Assembly (NCBI GenBank): GCA_019636015.1
Contig: JAHBYJ010000001.1
Location: forward strand, 1,860,001 to 1,924,000
DNA from: Parvibaculaceae bacterium
GTDB taxonomy: Bacteria; Pseudomonadota; Alphaproteobacteria; Parvibaculales; Parvibaculaceae
DNA: 64,000 nucleotides
Direction: 5' to 3'
This document shows, in pieces, positions 1 through 9,781 of the stretch. The position numbers were made by a program, and so were the translations under genes. The notes below the pieces were generated by a model. The model did no database searches. It saw only the letters and a program-made list of their open reading frames with translations, and was not told the DNA's origin. Each line of letters starts with the position of its first letter. Position 1 is the first letter of the stretch.

Positions 1-426
1 GGTATGGCCTGGGACGCGGAAACCCGCGTCATAGAGCGCGCGCTTGTGGATCGGATTGGTGACGATGCCTGCCGTCTTTCCCTCAAGGGCGAGACTCGCC
101 GCCAGGTCGATTGCCCGGATGACGGCCGTCGCGTTTGCAGGATCGAGCCGGCCGGGCTCTGCCCGCACGGCAAGCGGCACCGGGAGAACGGGCAGCGCGG
201 TGGGGAAAAGCGCTGGCGCCTCTTCCGGCCCGCCAATTTCTCGGATGGCGGGGCCGAGCCCCATTTGCCGCGCTGTATCGCTGTAGAGGACAGGGTCGCC
301 CACGGCGAAGAAGCAGGGCAGGGATGCATCCTCGGCCGCCGCCCACGCTTTCAGGGTGATTTCCGGGCCGATGCCAGCCGGCTCGCCCATAGTCAGCGCC
401 AGGGGCAAGGCATCATGCGTCGCCAT
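1..426 (-). CDS. pdxA: 4-hydroxythreonine-4-phosphate dehydrogenase PdxA (N-terminal part, runs off the left edge)
   Basis: PdxA oxidises 4-phosphohydroxy-L-threonine in the DXP-dependent pyridoxal phosphate pathway. I translated the reverse strand by hand from the ATG at 426. The product begins MATHDALPLALTMGEPAGIG, containing the family's N-terminal TMGEPAGIGPE signature. Near residue 120 it has the TNPIHKRALYDAGF segment followed by PGHT, also typical of PdxA. Only 142 codons of a usual 330 or so lie in the window and no stop is reached. The gene follows surA by 41 bases on the same strand. The order lptD-surA-pdxA is widespread in Proteobacteria, so it is probably co-transcribed with the Lpt genes. 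Identity is confident; completeness cannot be judged. Confidence 0.93.
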   Translation of the reverse strand, partial: MATHDALPLALTMGEPAGIGPEITLKAWAAAEDASLPCFFAVGDPVLYSDTARQMGLGPAIREIGGPEEAPALFPTALPVLPVPLAVRAEPGRLDPANATAVIRAIDLAASLALEGKTAGIVTNPIHKRALYDAGFRVPGHT

Positions 427-467
427 ATTCTACACCGCCTCTCCGGCGCCGGCCGGCGGCGCGCTTC

Positions 468-1835
468 CTAGCGATAGACGACGACCGCGTCACGGCGCAG
501 ATCGCGCAGATGCCGGCGGCCCATCATCGAGAGCTGCTGCTCGAAAAGCGAATTGTCGATCTGTTCGCGGGTCGGCATCTCGCCTTCCGCCGCGCGATGT
601 CCGCAGACGACGATCATTTCGACGCCTTGTTCGGAGCGGATGGGCTCTGTCGCCTTGCCCACTGCCACACCGGCAAGGGCCTGGCGCAGCCGCGGCTCGA
701 GCTGCCCGGCAATCACCTGCTGGCGAGGCCCAGCCACGCCGCTCACATACTTCTTGATCTGTTGCTGCGCCTGATCGCAGGACGAAATGCTGTCGCGGAA
801 CTCGGTGACTTCCCGCGCCCGGCGGTTGACGGCCTGCGTGTCGGCATCCGGCGCGAGCGGGAGTACGACCTGCATGAGCTCATACTGATCGCGCATAGGA
901 TCGGCGCCGGTGCCAGTCTGCATGGCTTTGAGCGCGATGATGTAGAATCCGCTCAGCGTACGGATCGGGTCGGACACCATGTCGGGCTGCATCTGCGTCA
1001 CCACCTCGGCAACGCCATCCGGCAATTGGCTCGCATGCACCCAACCGATATCGCCGCCATTGGCCGCCGAGGCCGACTGGCTGAACTGGCGCGCGACGGC
1101 CTCGAAAGGTGCCCCCTGCCGGATCTGTTCGACAAGACGCTGCGTGCCGGCCGCGATTTCGTCGGCATGGCCGGGATTGTCGAAGGAAATGAAAATCTCT
1201 GAAACGAGATAGCGGGGCTCGCCGGATTCTTCCTGAAGCCGGCGCATCACCTCGTTGACCTCATTCTCACCGACCGTCACGAACGGGCCGAACTGCTGCT
1301 GCACCACTCTGTTCCATGCGAGGTCAATACGGACCTGCTGTTCGAGCGTCTGCCTCGACACGCCGCCCGTCTTCAGGAAATCGGTGATCTGCTCCGGCGT
1401 CATGTTCGACCGGCGGGCGATACGCTGGAACGCCTCGTCCACTTCTTCCTGCGAAACCTGAATGTTCAGCCGCTGCGCTTCCTGGGCCTTCAGATATTCG
1501 TCGACAAGCGAGCGAAGGACCTGACCGCGGATGCGCGAGATGTTTTCGGGCGTATTCGGAATGCCGGAACTCAGCAGCACGAGCTTCACGCGCTGGTCGA
1601 GATCGTAGGACGAGATCACCCGGTCGTTGACCACCGCAGCGATACCCTGCGTGTCGGAGGTCATGGTCACCGTCGGTGTGGCCGCTGGCGCCTGAGCGCT
1701 CGCCACCTGGAACGAGAGCGCCGCCAGCCCCGTCGCGATGGCGACGGGCTTCACCAGACGGAAAATCCAGCGGGCGCGCTTCGGAACGGAAACTGCGAAC
1801 TTGGCGAGGTTTGCGAACATGATTTCAGGGGTCAT
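468..1835 (-). CDS. surA: Periplasmic peptidyl-prolyl isomerase and outer-membrane protein chaperone SurA
   Basis: SurA escorts unfolded beta-barrel proteins across the periplasm. The 455-residue product has an N-terminal hydrophobic segment ending in an ASAQA-type signal peptidase site (about residue 45). It then has the SurA N-domain (GIAAVVNDRVISSYDLDQR) and one clear parvulin domain, from EPRYLVSEIFISFD through GGDIGW to GFYIIALK. The second parvulin-like part near the C-terminus is degenerate. The frame is open further upstream into lptD. I chose the ATG at 1835 because it places the signal peptide close to the N-terminus, although its ribosome site is weak; the ATG at 1820 is an alternative. 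It lies 145 bases after lptD on the same strand, which suits a joint role in outer-membrane assembly. Confidence 0.92.
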   Translation of the reverse strand: MTPEIMFANLAKFAVSVPKRARWIFRLVKPVAIATGLAALSFQVASAQAPAATPTVTMTSDTQGIAAVVNDRVISSYDLDQRVKLVLLSSGIPNTPENISRIRGQVLRSLVDEYLKAQEAQRLNIQVSQEEVDEAFQRIARRSNMTPEQITDFLKTGGVSRQTLEQQVRIDLAWNRVVQQQFGPFVTVGENEVNEVMRRLQEESGEPRYLVSEIFISFDNPGHADEIAAGTQRLVEQIRQGAPFEAVARQFSQSASAANGGDIGWVHASQLPDGVAEVVTQMQPDMVSDPIRTLSGFYIIALKAMQTGTGADPMRDQYELMQVVLPLAPDADTQAVNRRAREVTEFRDSISSCDQAQQQIKKYVSGVAGPRQQVIAGQLEPRLRQALAGVAVGKATEPIRSEQGVEMIVVCGHRAAEGEMPTREQIDNSLFEQQLSMMGRRHLRDLRRDAVVVYR

Positions 1836-1980
1836 CGCGTCTTTCTTGTCAGGGCGAAGAGCCCTCCGCTTGCCGGTGCCATCGCGCCGACAGAATACTT
1901 GAAACATGAGGCCAATCAACCAGCGAAAACAGCGAAAATCCGCTCTTTTCGGTAGGTTAGCGTGCATTGCCACAGGGGGA

Positions 1981-4167
1981 TCAGTTCGAATCGAGAGACC
2001 CTGTGGCACTGGCCGAACCCAGTGTTTTCAAGGTGATCTGGAAGACGATGCTCCGGTCGGGCTCCAGGTCGCGGTCCCTGTAGAAGGACTGCGAATAGCC
2101 CAGCGACACATTGATGCACTCGTCCTCATACCCGATGCCGAGGCGGTTCGAGACGGAGCGATTATTCGCCAGGTCGCGCCTCACCTGGCCGAATACGCGC
2201 CAATACTCGTCGAGCTTGACGACGCTTCCCGCATAGATTTCCTCGCGCGACTGGAGGGCGAGAGTCTGGTCTGCGGCGAAGTAGGCGTAGCCTAGTTCCG
2301 CCATGACAGGGCCTTCACGGCCCATCAGGGACACTTCGTTCCGGCGAATCTTGTAGCGCTCGTCATCGAGGCGGAAACGATAGACGGCCATGTAGTCCTT
2401 GTTCGGGGACACCATAATCCGGCCCACATAGTCCGACGATTCATCCCGCAATCCCGTCGCCTGAGAAAGGCTGGGATTGTCGTCCAGGCGGAAGCTCTGA
2501 CCGAGCAGGGCGCTGGCTTGTCCGCCGTTAGCCATGAACAAGGAGTAGCGGACGCCGGCATTTGCCCGCGCGCCGGTCTCCCACTGATCGAGGCCCGCGA
2601 AGCGGTCCTCCGAAAACAGATTCGTGTCGTCGAACTCGAAGCTGAGCGAATCCTCGTTGGGAATCTCTGCCGTGTTGCCGACATTGGGCGAATAGATCAG
2701 CTGGACGATCGGCTCGACAACATGCCGCGTGCCGCCATCGGCGCGGAGCAGCGGATAGCTCCACTCGACACCGGCGGTCGGCAGGCCGCGTGCAATCGTT
2801 GAACTTTCGAAGTCCGTGCCGGGCAGGGCGGGATTGGGAACGTCCTCGACGGAATAGACGTCGCCGCGCAGGCTCGCGAAATAGCGCAGCACGAACCCGT
2901 CCTTCGTGGTTTCGCGCCTGTCCCAGCTGACCATGCTCGAGATGCGGCGTGATTTTGCGCCGACCTCGCGTTCGAGAACCATGGCGTTCGCGGAAAAGCC
3001 CACCCGTCCGCCGAATATCTGTTCGGGATAGGAGTAGTTGTACTGCAGGATCGGAGCGACCCACGGCGTGGTGTCGGAATTGTCGGTGGCCAGCAAGCCC
3101 TGGAAATAATAGGCATCCGCCGTAAAGCTGTTTCGCCCCTTCGCATAGGTGGCGTTGATGTTATTGGTCAGGTCGGTGGCGTCGGAGAGACCGTATTTCC
3201 GGAGATAGGTGTCGTCGGTCGTCAATTGGGTCCGGAAACCCCAGCTCCAGTTCTCATCGATGCGGAAGCGGCCATCGCCGAAAAGGCTGCCGCGAAAACT
3301 GTCGTCGGCCGGCGTGCCGGGCGTCCGTGTCTCAGGCCAGGTGCCGGTGCCGAACATCTGAAATTGCCCGTTCTCGACACGCTGCCGGTACTCACCCTGA
3401 TAGACGACGCCTTCCTTTGTGGTGAAGCGCGGAATGAGCGTCACGTCCTTGTCCGGGCTGACCGCCCAGTAATAGGGAATCTCGACCTGCTGCCCGAGTT
3501 CCGTCGAGCTCGAAATCTTCGGTGTGAGAAACCCGGACTGTCGCTTTACGGTCGGATCGGGCTGCGAGAAGTAAGGGACGTAGAGGACGGGCACGCCGAA
3601 GAACTCGATGAAAGCGTCTTCGTAGATGATCCGCTTTTCTTCCTGGTTGTGGATGACGCGGAATGCCTTGATCTGCCAGAGCGGCTTTGTCTGTCCCTTT
3701 TCCTCGCAAATGTCGCAGGCGCTGTAGACTCCGCGGTGAAGCGTCGTCATGTTGCCGCCGCTGCGCACCACGCTCGAGCCTGCCATGCGCGAATTGTCTG
3801 AGAGCAGCACGCGAAGCGTGTCGATGACGCCGTCACGCATCTCGTTGCGCAGCACGACCTGGTCGGCAAAGGCGACATCACCTTGCGGGTCGAGCAGCGA
3901 GACATTGCCGTCCGCCTTCACCACGCCGGTTTTCTCGTCATAGGTCACGCGGTCGGCCAGCAGAACCCGCTCGCCATAGGCGAGCTCCACATTGCCGGAA
4001 GCCGTCACCACCCTGGTCTCGCGGTCATAGGTGAGCTCGTCGGCCTGCATCAGCACTTCGCCGGATTCGGGAAAAGCGGCCTGCCGGGGAGAGGTGTTCT
4101 GGGCAGCCGCCGGAAGGGCAAGCACCGTCGTAAGCGCCAGCGCGGCTGCCGGTAAAATGCGCCGCAT
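1981..4167 (-). CDS. lptD: LPS-assembly protein LptD (outer-membrane beta-barrel translocon)
   Basis: LptD inserts lipopolysaccharide into the outer leaflet of the outer membrane with the lipoprotein LptE. The 728-residue product starts with a signal peptide (MRRILPAAALALTTVLALPA, then AAQ). An OstA/LptA-like jellyroll follows (residues about 35-170, with MQADELTYDRETRVVTASGN and a second DKVTYD-like repeat). The rest is a long barrel rich in aromatic strands ending in FQITLKTLGS. A cysteine pair, CDICEE, lies in the N-terminal part. I chose the ATG at 4167 because AAGGGGCAGA lies 4-10 bases before it and the signal peptide begins there; an ATG at 4188 and longer frames have poorly placed ribosome sites. 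It follows lptG by 100 bases. Confidence 0.93.
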   Translation of the reverse strand: MRRILPAAALALTTVLALPAAAQNTSPRQAAFPESGEVLMQADELTYDRETRVVTASGNVELAYGERVLLADRVTYDEKTGVVKADGNVSLLDPQGDVAFADQVVLRNEMRDGVIDTLRVLLSDNSRMAGSSVVRSGGNMTTLHRGVYSACDICEEKGQTKPLWQIKAFRVIHNQEEKRIIYEDAFIEFFGVPVLYVPYFSQPDPTVKRQSGFLTPKISSSTELGQQVEIPYYWAVSPDKDVTLIPRFTTKEGVVYQGEYRQRVENGQFQMFGTGTWPETRTPGTPADDSFRGSLFGDGRFRIDENWSWGFRTQLTTDDTYLRKYGLSDATDLTNNINATYAKGRNSFTADAYYFQGLLATDNSDTTPWVAPILQYNYSYPEQIFGGRVGFSANAMVLEREVGAKSRRISSMVSWDRRETTKDGFVLRYFASLRGDVYSVEDVPNPALPGTDFESSTIARGLPTAGVEWSYPLLRADGGTRHVVEPIVQLIYSPNVGNTAEIPNEDSLSFEFDDTNLFSEDRFAGLDQWETGARANAGVRYSLFMANGGQASALLGQSFRLDDNPSLSQATGLRDESSDYVGRIMVSPNKDYMAVYRFRLDDERYKIRRNEVSLMGREGPVMAELGYAYFAADQTLALQSREEIYAGSVVKLDEYWRVFGQVRRDLANNRSVSNRLGIGYEDECINVSLGYSQSFYRDRDLEPDRSIVFQITLKTLGSASATGSLDSN

Positions 4168-4267
4168 TCTGCCCCTTGAACCCCTCATGACCCCTTGGAC
4201 CACCTTCGTCCGCCCCCCGGCTAAAACCACTGAGAATCGCCTGCCCCGGCAGGCGGAAGATCGATTT

Positions 4268-5362
4268 CTAACCGTCTTCGAGGTGAAAGAGAACCGCAAG
4301 ACCTAAAAGCATGACCACGATGGACGGAGCCCAAGCGGCAAGGGGGGGCGGCAGGATGCCCGAAAGCCCGAGCGCAATAGACAGGTTTCCGAGGAAGTAG
4401 ACGAGGAATCCCGCTGCTATCCCCCCGATGACCATGGTCAGCATCCCGCCCATCCGGGTGACGCGCAGCGAGAAGACCGCCGCTACGAGAACCATGGTGC
4501 AGAGCAGGGCGGGGGTAGCAAGAATCTGGTGAAAATAGATGTTGTATCGCCGGGCGGAAAAGCCGGCCGCTTCCGCCGTGGCGATGAACTGCGGCAGCTC
4601 CCAGAACGATATCGTCTCCTCGCGGGCGAAGCTCTCCTCGATCTGCCGTTCGGTCAGCGATGTTTCCTGCCGGTAGGTATCGAACCGCCTCGGCTGGTCG
4701 TCGATCATCGTGACCCAGACATCCGTCAGCTCCCAGTAGCCGGGATGAAGCGTGGCCGTGGCCCCGTCGATACGGCCGATGAAATCATTCTCCAGGCCAT
4801 AGAGGTAGATTGTCACGCCCGTGAGCGAGAAGCCCGTGCCGTCGAGCCGCTGGGCATGGACGACCGATTGTCCGTTCGGATCGGCTTGGCGCAACCACAG
4901 TCCATTCGCCGACACGGTGACGAAACTGGTGCGCTGCTCGAGATACCGCGTCTCGAGTTGCCCGTAGCGAGTGGTGAGCGTCGCGGCGACGGGGTTGTAG
5001 ACCGTCACCACGAACGAGCCGGCAATGAAGGCGACGGCCAGAGCGGGCGCAATGAATTGCCAGACCGACACGCCGGCGGCGCGCGCGACGACGAGCTCGT
5101 TGTTGCGGCTAAGCCGAAGAAAAGCGGCCATGCCGCCGAAAAGAACCGCAAAGGGCAATGTCCGGGCCCCCGTCCGGGGGACTTCCATGAGCGCCATCAG
5201 GGCAAGAAGGTCGAACGTCACGCCGGGCTTGCCGCTGCCGCGGCGGAGCAGCTCCACGAGCTCGAGAATGAAAATGAGCGTTACGAAAATACCGAAAGTG
5301 ATGAGCACCACCGCAAAGAACTGCCTCGCGAGATAGCGCGACAGCGTCCAGGAAAGGTTCAT
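4268..5362 (-). CDS. lptG: LPS export ABC transporter permease LptG
   Basis: LptG is one of two inner-membrane permeases of the LptB2FG transporter that extracts LPS from the inner membrane. The 364-residue product has a first membrane segment at about residues 13-33 (FAVVLITFGIFVTLIFILEL), two more near residues 60-120, a central periplasmic beta-rich domain, and three C-terminal helices. This is the YjgP/YjgQ layout. The start ATG at 5362 shares four bases (ATGA) with the lptF stop, so translation is probably coupled. A longer open frame upstream is only lptF sequence. The pair lptF-lptG next to lptD is the standard arrangement. Confidence 0.93.
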   Translation of the reverse strand: MNLSWTLSRYLARQFFAVVLITFGIFVTLIFILELVELLRRGSGKPGVTFDLLALMALMEVPRTGARTLPFAVLFGGMAAFLRLSRNNELVVARAAGVSVWQFIAPALAVAFIAGSFVVTVYNPVAATLTTRYGQLETRYLEQRTSFVTVSANGLWLRQADPNGQSVVHAQRLDGTGFSLTGVTIYLYGLENDFIGRIDGATATLHPGYWELTDVWVTMIDDQPRRFDTYRQETSLTERQIEESFAREETISFWELPQFIATAEAAGFSARRYNIYFHQILATPALLCTMVLVAAVFSLRVTRMGGMLTMVIGGIAAGFLVYFLGNLSIALGLSGILPPPLAAWAPSIVVMLLGLAVLFHLEDG

Positions 5363-6522
5363 TGCGCGACCCCTTTCTTGCCGAGGCGGCCGAGCACCGC
5401 ACGCTTGGCGGAATGCCACATCGCTTCCGGCCGGGCGCCGCCGATAATCGCAATGGATGCGCCGCCCATGGCCACGGGTATGAAATACATCAATGGAATG
5501 AGGCGGAGATTCTGCTCGGCGGCATTTGTAACCGCGAGGCCGGTGACGCGGATGGCGAGCGCCACGCCGGCGGCAATCGCCACGCGCGAGGCATATCCGC
5601 GACGGCTGAACGGGGCGGGCAGAAGCGCGGCCAGCGCAATAAGCGTCAAGGCCACCGGGTAAAGGCCTTCCACGATCCTTTCATGCGCATTGGCGCGGAG
5701 CTTCATGCGGTTGCGCTGCGCATATTCGTCACCCGGTGCCGGATTGAGGAGTTCGTGAAAATACCGCTCGCGGCTTTCAAACGAGAGCTCCGGCCGGTCG
5801 CTCATATATTGCGAAAGATCGTAGGTGTACTTGTCGAAATAGAGAACGGTGGCCGGGCTCGTCGCGCTGCCCTGGCGCGAGATGCGCTGGATGCTGCCGT
5901 TGAACATGACGAAGAGCAGCCCGTCGCCCCTGTCGAGCAGGCTGCCCGTTTCCGCCATATAGGTAATAGGCTCCTGCGGGTTGCGCCCGTCATGCACGAG
6001 GATGCCGCGCGTCGTGCCGTCGCTGTCGCGCTCCCGCACATAGACAGTGAGCCCCGGCGCCGGATTGCTGAACGTGCCCTCGCGGATCATTGCCGTCGCG
6101 ACATCGCCGCGAATTTCGAAAAGCCGTGTCCGCAATTCGCGCAGACCCGCGGGCGCCACGTAAATGGAGAATGAAAGAATGAGCAGCGAGGTCAGAACGG
6201 CGACGGCCGCAATCGGCATGGCGACGCGTGCCCGGCTCATACCGGCAGAGAACATCACCACGATCTCGCTGTCGCCGATGAGCTTGTGCAGCGCATAGAG
6301 AACCGCGCAGAAGAGCGAGACGGGCAGAACCACCATCAGCGTGCTGGGGAGGGCGAGCGCGGTCAGCTCGAAAAACGTCAGAAGCGTCTGCCCCTGGGTG
6401 ATCAGGACGTCCAGCATCCGCAGCGCCTGGGTCAGCCAGATGATGCCGGTCAGTACGAAGCTCGCAATGAGAAACGGTCCCAGTGTCTGCAGAAACAGAT
6501 ATCTGGACAGGCTTGTCGGCAT
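5359..6522 (-). CDS. lptF: LPS export ABC transporter permease LptF
   Basis: LptF partners LptG in the LptB2FG exporter. The 387-residue YjgP/YjgQ-family product begins MPTSLSRYLFLQTLGPFLIA. It has membrane segments near residues 15-35, 50-80 and 95-120, a periplasmic domain (about 130-270), and three C-terminal helices ending near residue 365. The ATG at 6522 is preceded by GAGGAAAG at suitable spacing, and the hydrophobic N-terminus begins there, so I prefer it to the upstream in-frame start at 6561. It is the first gene of the minus-strand operon and is divergent from pepA; the 276-base gap 6523-6798 should hold both promoters. Confidence 0.92.
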   Translation of the reverse strand: MPTSLSRYLFLQTLGPFLIASFVLTGIIWLTQALRMLDVLITQGQTLLTFFELTALALPSTLMVVLPVSLFCAVLYALHKLIGDSEIVVMFSAGMSRARVAMPIAAVAVLTSLLILSFSIYVAPAGLRELRTRLFEIRGDVATAMIREGTFSNPAPGLTVYVRERDSDGTTRGILVHDGRNPQEPITYMAETGSLLDRGDGLLFVMFNGSIQRISRQGSATSPATVLYFDKYTYDLSQYMSDRPELSFESRERYFHELLNPAPGDEYAQRNRMKLRANAHERIVEGLYPVALTLIALAALLPAPFSRRGYASRVAIAAGVALAIRVTGLAVTNAAEQNLRLIPLMYFIPVAMGGASIAIIGGARPEAMWHSAKRAVLGRLGKKGVAQ

Positions 6523-6798
6523 GAACTCGCTTTCCTCGCCGCTGCGGCCGGTGGGCGCCATCGCGGACCGGCTGCCTCCCTTTGCGGCAGGCGGTCTGCC
6601 TTGCGGCGGCCTCCTTTATCGGCGGCTTTCCCCTGACGCCGATTGGGTTAGGATACGCAACGGATTCCCGAGGCGCTGCGGCCAATGGTTATCCCATTTT
6701 GCCGCGCGGGGAAAGGCTGGGTGCCCTCGTCCCGCGGCGCCCGCCAAAAGGATAAATGCCCGGTCCTCGTGCCGGGAACCAACAGGAGAGGCCCTGAA

Positions 6799-8292
6799 AT
6801 GAATATTGCTTTTGCCGACATCTCGCTTGCGAAGCCCGGCGCTCTCGCGGTGCTGGTCACCGAAGGCGCGTCGCTGCGCGGCGTCGCGGCGGATCTCGAC
6901 GGCAAGCTCGGCGGCGCCCTCAAACGGGCGATGAAGGCTGCGGGCTTCACGGGCAAGGCGGGTTCGGTGCTCGAGATTGTCGGCCCGCAAGGCGTGAGCG
7001 CCGGCCGGGTGCTGCTCGCGGGGCTTGGCAAGTCGGCGGATGTTTCGGCGGCGGGCCTTGAAAAGGCCGGCGGCGAGTTGGTTGGACGCATTGAAAAGGC
7101 GAAGGAAACCTCGCTCTCGATCGTGCTTGACGGCATTTCCGCCCCGAAACTGCCGGCGGCGGAAGCGGCTGCCCGCGTCGCCTTCGGCGCGAAACTGCGC
7201 TCCTATCGCTTCGACAAGTACAAGACGAAGAAGAAGGACGACGACAAGAAGGCGGAACTGAAATCCCTCACCGTCATGTCGCGCGCCGCTGCGGCCGCCC
7301 GCAAGGATTACGGAACCCTGTCCAAGGTCGCCGATGGCATGTTCCTCGCCCGCGATCTTGTCAACGAGCCGCCGAATGTCCTCTTTCCCGGCGAGTTCGC
7401 AAAGCGTGCGAGGGCGCTCTCGAAGCTCGGCGTGAAGATCGAAGTGCTGGGCGAAGCGGCGATGAAGAAGCTCGGCATGGGCTCGCTGCTCGGCGTCGGC
7501 TATGGCAGCCAGCATGAAAGCCAGCTCGTCGTCATGCGCTGGATGGGCGGCAAGCAGGGCGAAAAGCCGGTCGCCTTTGTGGGCAAGGGCGTCTGCTTCG
7601 ATACCGGCGGCATCTCGCTGAAGCCTGGCGCCGGCATGGAAGACATGAAGGGCGACATGGGCGGTGCGGCTTGCGTCACCGGCCTCATGCACACGCTTGC
7701 CGCGCGCAAGGCGAAGGTGAACGCGATCGGCGTCATCGGCCTCGTCGAGAACATGCCCGACGGCAAGGCGCAGCGCCCTGGCGACATTGTTACCTCCATG
7801 TCCGGCCAGACCATCGAGATCATCAACACCGACGCTGAAGGCCGCCTCGTGCTCGCCGATGCGCTCTGGTACACGCAGGACCGCTTCAAGCCGAAATTCA
7901 TGATCGATCTTGCGACCTTGACCGGCGCGATCATGATTGCGCTCGGCAAGGAATATGCGGGCCTCTTCTCGAACGACGACAAGCTGTCGAAGCAGCTGAC
8001 GGAAGTGGGCGAGGCCGAAGGCGAGAAAGTCTGGCGCATGCCCATGGGCAGCGCCTATGACAAGATGATCGACTCGCGGTTTGCCGACATGAAGAATGTC
8101 GGCGGTCGTGACGGCGGCTCGATCACGGCGGCGCAGTTCCTGCAGCGTTTCGTGAACAAGCTTCCCTGGGCGCATCTCGACATCGCGGGCACCGCCATGG
8201 CCTCGCCGCAGACCGCGACCAACCAGAGTTGGGGCTCGGGCTGGGGTGTGCGCCTGCTCAACAGGCTCGTCGCCGACCATTACGAAAAGTGA
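6799..8292 (+). CDS. pepA: Leucyl aminopeptidase (M17 family)
   Basis: This is a cytosolic dinuclear-zinc aminopeptidase that removes N-terminal residues from peptides. The 497-residue product has the variable N-terminal domain, then the catalytic domain with [17 protein letters not shown] (first metal lysine and aspartate) and the family signature [14 protein letters not shown] around residue 345. Length matches PepA (about 500). The ATG at 6799 has AGGAGAG nine bases upstream and begins [10 protein letters not shown]; the longer open frame has no such site. holC follows after 9 bases, the usual alphaproteobacterial pairing. In other bacteria PepA also binds DNA; nothing here shows that. Confidence 0.95.
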   Translation: MNIAFADISLAKPGALAVLVTEGASLRGVAADLDGKLGGALKRAMKAAGFTGKAGSVLEIVGPQGVSAGRVLLAGLGKSADVSAAGLEKAGGELVGRIEKAKETSLSIVLDGISAPKLPAAEAAARVAFGAKLRSYRFDKYKTKKKDDDKKAELKSLTVMSRAAAAARKDYGTLSKVADGMFLARDLVNEPPNVLFPGEFAKRARALSKLGVKIEVLGEAAMKKLGMGSLLGVGYGSQHESQLVVMRWMGGKQGEKPVAFVGKGVCFDTGGISLKPGAGMEDMKGDMGGAACVTGLMHTLAARKAKVNAIGVIGLVENMPDGKAQRPGDIVTSMSGQTIEIINTDAEGRLVLADALWYTQDRFKPKFMIDLATLTGAIMIALGKEYAGLFSNDDKLSKQLTEVGEAEGEKVWRMPMGSAYDKMIDSRFADMKNVGGRDGGSITAAQFLQRFVNKLPWAHLDIAGTAMASPQTATNQSWGSGWGVRLLNRLVADHYEK

Positions 8293-8301
8293 AGGTAAGG
8301 G

Positions 8302-8751
8302 GTGACGGAAGTCCTGTTCTATCACCTGCAGAATGTCCCGCTCGAGAAGGTGCTGCCGCAGCTTCTCGAGCGGTCGCTTGAGCGCGGCTGGCGCGCCATC
8401 CTGCGTGCCGGTGGGCCGGAGCGGCTGGAGGCGATCAATTCCCTTCTCTGGACCTATAGCGACGACAGCTTCCTGCCGCATGGCACACGCGTGGACGGCC
8501 CACCCGAGCTTGAGCCCATCTTCCTGACGGTCGACGACGAGAACCCGAACGGCGCGAACGTCCTTTTCCTTGTCGATGGCGCCGAGCCCGGCGATCTCGC
8601 CCCCTATGAGCGCTGCGTCCTGATGTTCGACGGGCGCGACGAGACGGCGCTCGCTGCCGCGCGCGAGCACTGGAAGCGGCTCAAGGCCGAGGGCCATGAC
8701 GCGACCTATTGGCAGCAGGACGAACGGGGCAAATGGGAGAAGAAGGCGTGA
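8302..8751 (+). CDS. holC: DNA polymerase III subunit chi
   Basis: Chi links the clamp loader to single-stranded DNA-binding protein at the replication fork. The 149-residue product begins MTEVLFYHLQNVPLEKVLPQ and contains the conserved LWTYSDDSFLPHG segment and the C-terminal WKRLKAEGHDATYWQQDE helix, both typical of HolC. It starts with GTG at 8302, preceded by AAGGTAAGG, nine bases after the pepA stop, so the two are probably co-transcribed. A short inverted repeat (ACGGCC at 8751-8756, GGCCGT at 8767-8772) directly follows the stop. Confidence 0.94.
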   Translation: MTEVLFYHLQNVPLEKVLPQLLERSLERGWRAILRAGGPERLEAINSLLWTYSDDSFLPHGTRVDGPPELEPIFLTVDDENPNGANVLFLVDGAEPGDLAPYERCVLMFDGRDETALAAAREHWKRLKAEGHDATYWQQDERGKWEKKA

Positions 8752-8814
8752 CGGCCATACGAAATCGGCCGTACCGCTATTCATCCCTGACGGATTGATT
8801 GTTCCGTATCGCAT

Positions 8815-8829
8815 GGCCCATGATGGGCC
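8815..8829. promoter_or_regulatory. 15-base palindrome upstream of the MBL-fold gene
   Basis: GGCCCATGATGGGCC (7-base arms around a central G) lies 22 bases before the start of the MBL-fold gene, downstream of the holC hairpin. It could be an operator for a dimeric regulator or an RNA hairpin. No known consensus is matched. Confidence 0.4.
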
Positions 8830-8851
8830 GGTTCCATGGGGGAGGGGATAA

Positions 8852-9781
8852 ATGCCGAAATGGCTGAAGGTGACGCTTGGCGTCTTTGCCGTCCTGTTCG
8901 CAGTAGCGGGGGCGGCCTATTACTGGTTCGTCGTCGAAAGCTCCATGCCGTCCGACGCGGAATATGCTTTTGACATTCGCGACGTCCGGCGCGCCATCGG
9001 CGCCACACCCGGCGACCGGCCCGAACGCATCGAGATGGAGCGTGTCGCCGCCTTCAGCTTCCCGGCGACCGCGATCGTCGCGGGCGACGGCTGGTCGCAG
9101 CGCGAAATGCCGGTCTACAGCTTCAGGCTCGTCTATCCCGACAAGAGCATCATTATCGACACCGCGCTCGATGCCGAACTCGGCGGAGAGAATCTCGTCG
9201 CCTTTGACGATGAGGCCTTTGCGCGGATGAGCAAGGCGATGGAGGAAGCCTCTCTCATCGTCATCACCCATGAGCATATGGACCATATCGGCGGGCTCAC
9301 GGTACATCCGAACCTCGCCGCGATCCTGCCGCAGACGCGGCTGACCGACAGGCAACTCTCACAGCCCGCGCGGAGCCTGCCCGCCCGCTTCGAGGAGGGC
9401 GTGCTCGACGGTTTCGAGCCGCTCACCTATGACGGCTTCACGGTGATTGCGCCGGGCGTCGCTCTCATCGCCGCGCCGGGCCATACGCCGGGCAGCCAGA
9501 TGGTCTATGTCCAGCTCAAGGATTATTCGGAATACCTCTTTGTCGGCGACGTCGCCTGGCAATACCGCAACATTCTGACCCAGCGCCAGCGCGCCCGTCT
9601 CGTCACGCAGTTCTTCCTGAAGGAGGACCGCGCCGCCGTGTTCGGCCAGCTTGCCGCCCTCCATGCGCTGAGCGAGGCCGAACCCGAAATCGCCATCGTG
9701 CCGGGACATGACGGAGAGATCGTCGGACAGTTGGTCGAGGCCGGAAAGCTGGCGGAAGGCTTTACGCCCGCGGCGGACTAG
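8852..9781 (+). CDS. Membrane-anchored metallo-beta-lactamase-fold hydrolase
   Basis: The 309-residue product has one N-terminal membrane anchor (about residues 5-27, LKVTLGVFAVLFAVAGAAYY) with no obvious cleavage site. A complete MBL-fold metal site follows: THEHMDHIGG (about 135-145), the PGHTPGSQ histidine (about 210), FVGDVAW (about 230) and PGHDGE near the C-terminus. The fold and metal ligands are clear. The substrate is not: such proteins hydrolyse lactones, thioesters, phosphodiesters and others. A mature domain facing the periplasm is likely. The upstream gap holds a perfect 15-base palindrome at 8815-8829. Its stop codon overlaps that of the convergent ABC-F gene. Confidence 0.85.
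   Translation: MPKWLKVTLGVFAVLFAVAGAAYYWFVVESSMPSDAEYAFDIRDVRRAIGATPGDRPERIEMERVAAFSFPATAIVAGDGWSQREMPVYSFRLVYPDKSIIIDTALDAELGGENLVAFDDEAFARMSKAMEEASLIVITHEHMDHIGGLTVHPNLAAILPQTRLTDRQLSQPARSLPARFEEGVLDGFEPLTYDGFTVIAPGVALIAAPGHTPGSQMVYVQLKDYSEYLFVGDVAWQYRNILTQRQRARLVTQFFLKEDRAAVFGQLAALHALSEAEPEIAIVPGHDGEIVGQLVEAGKLAEGFTPAAD

Noticed and set aside
1921..1938. Tandem nine-base repeat CAGCGAAAA between lptD and surA
   Set aside because: Two copies only, AT-rich and short; easily explained by slippage in non-coding sequence.
6616..8814. A 732-codon open frame antisense to pepA and holC
   Set aside because: Both plus-strand genes have strong motifs and ribosome sites; the antisense translation has none.
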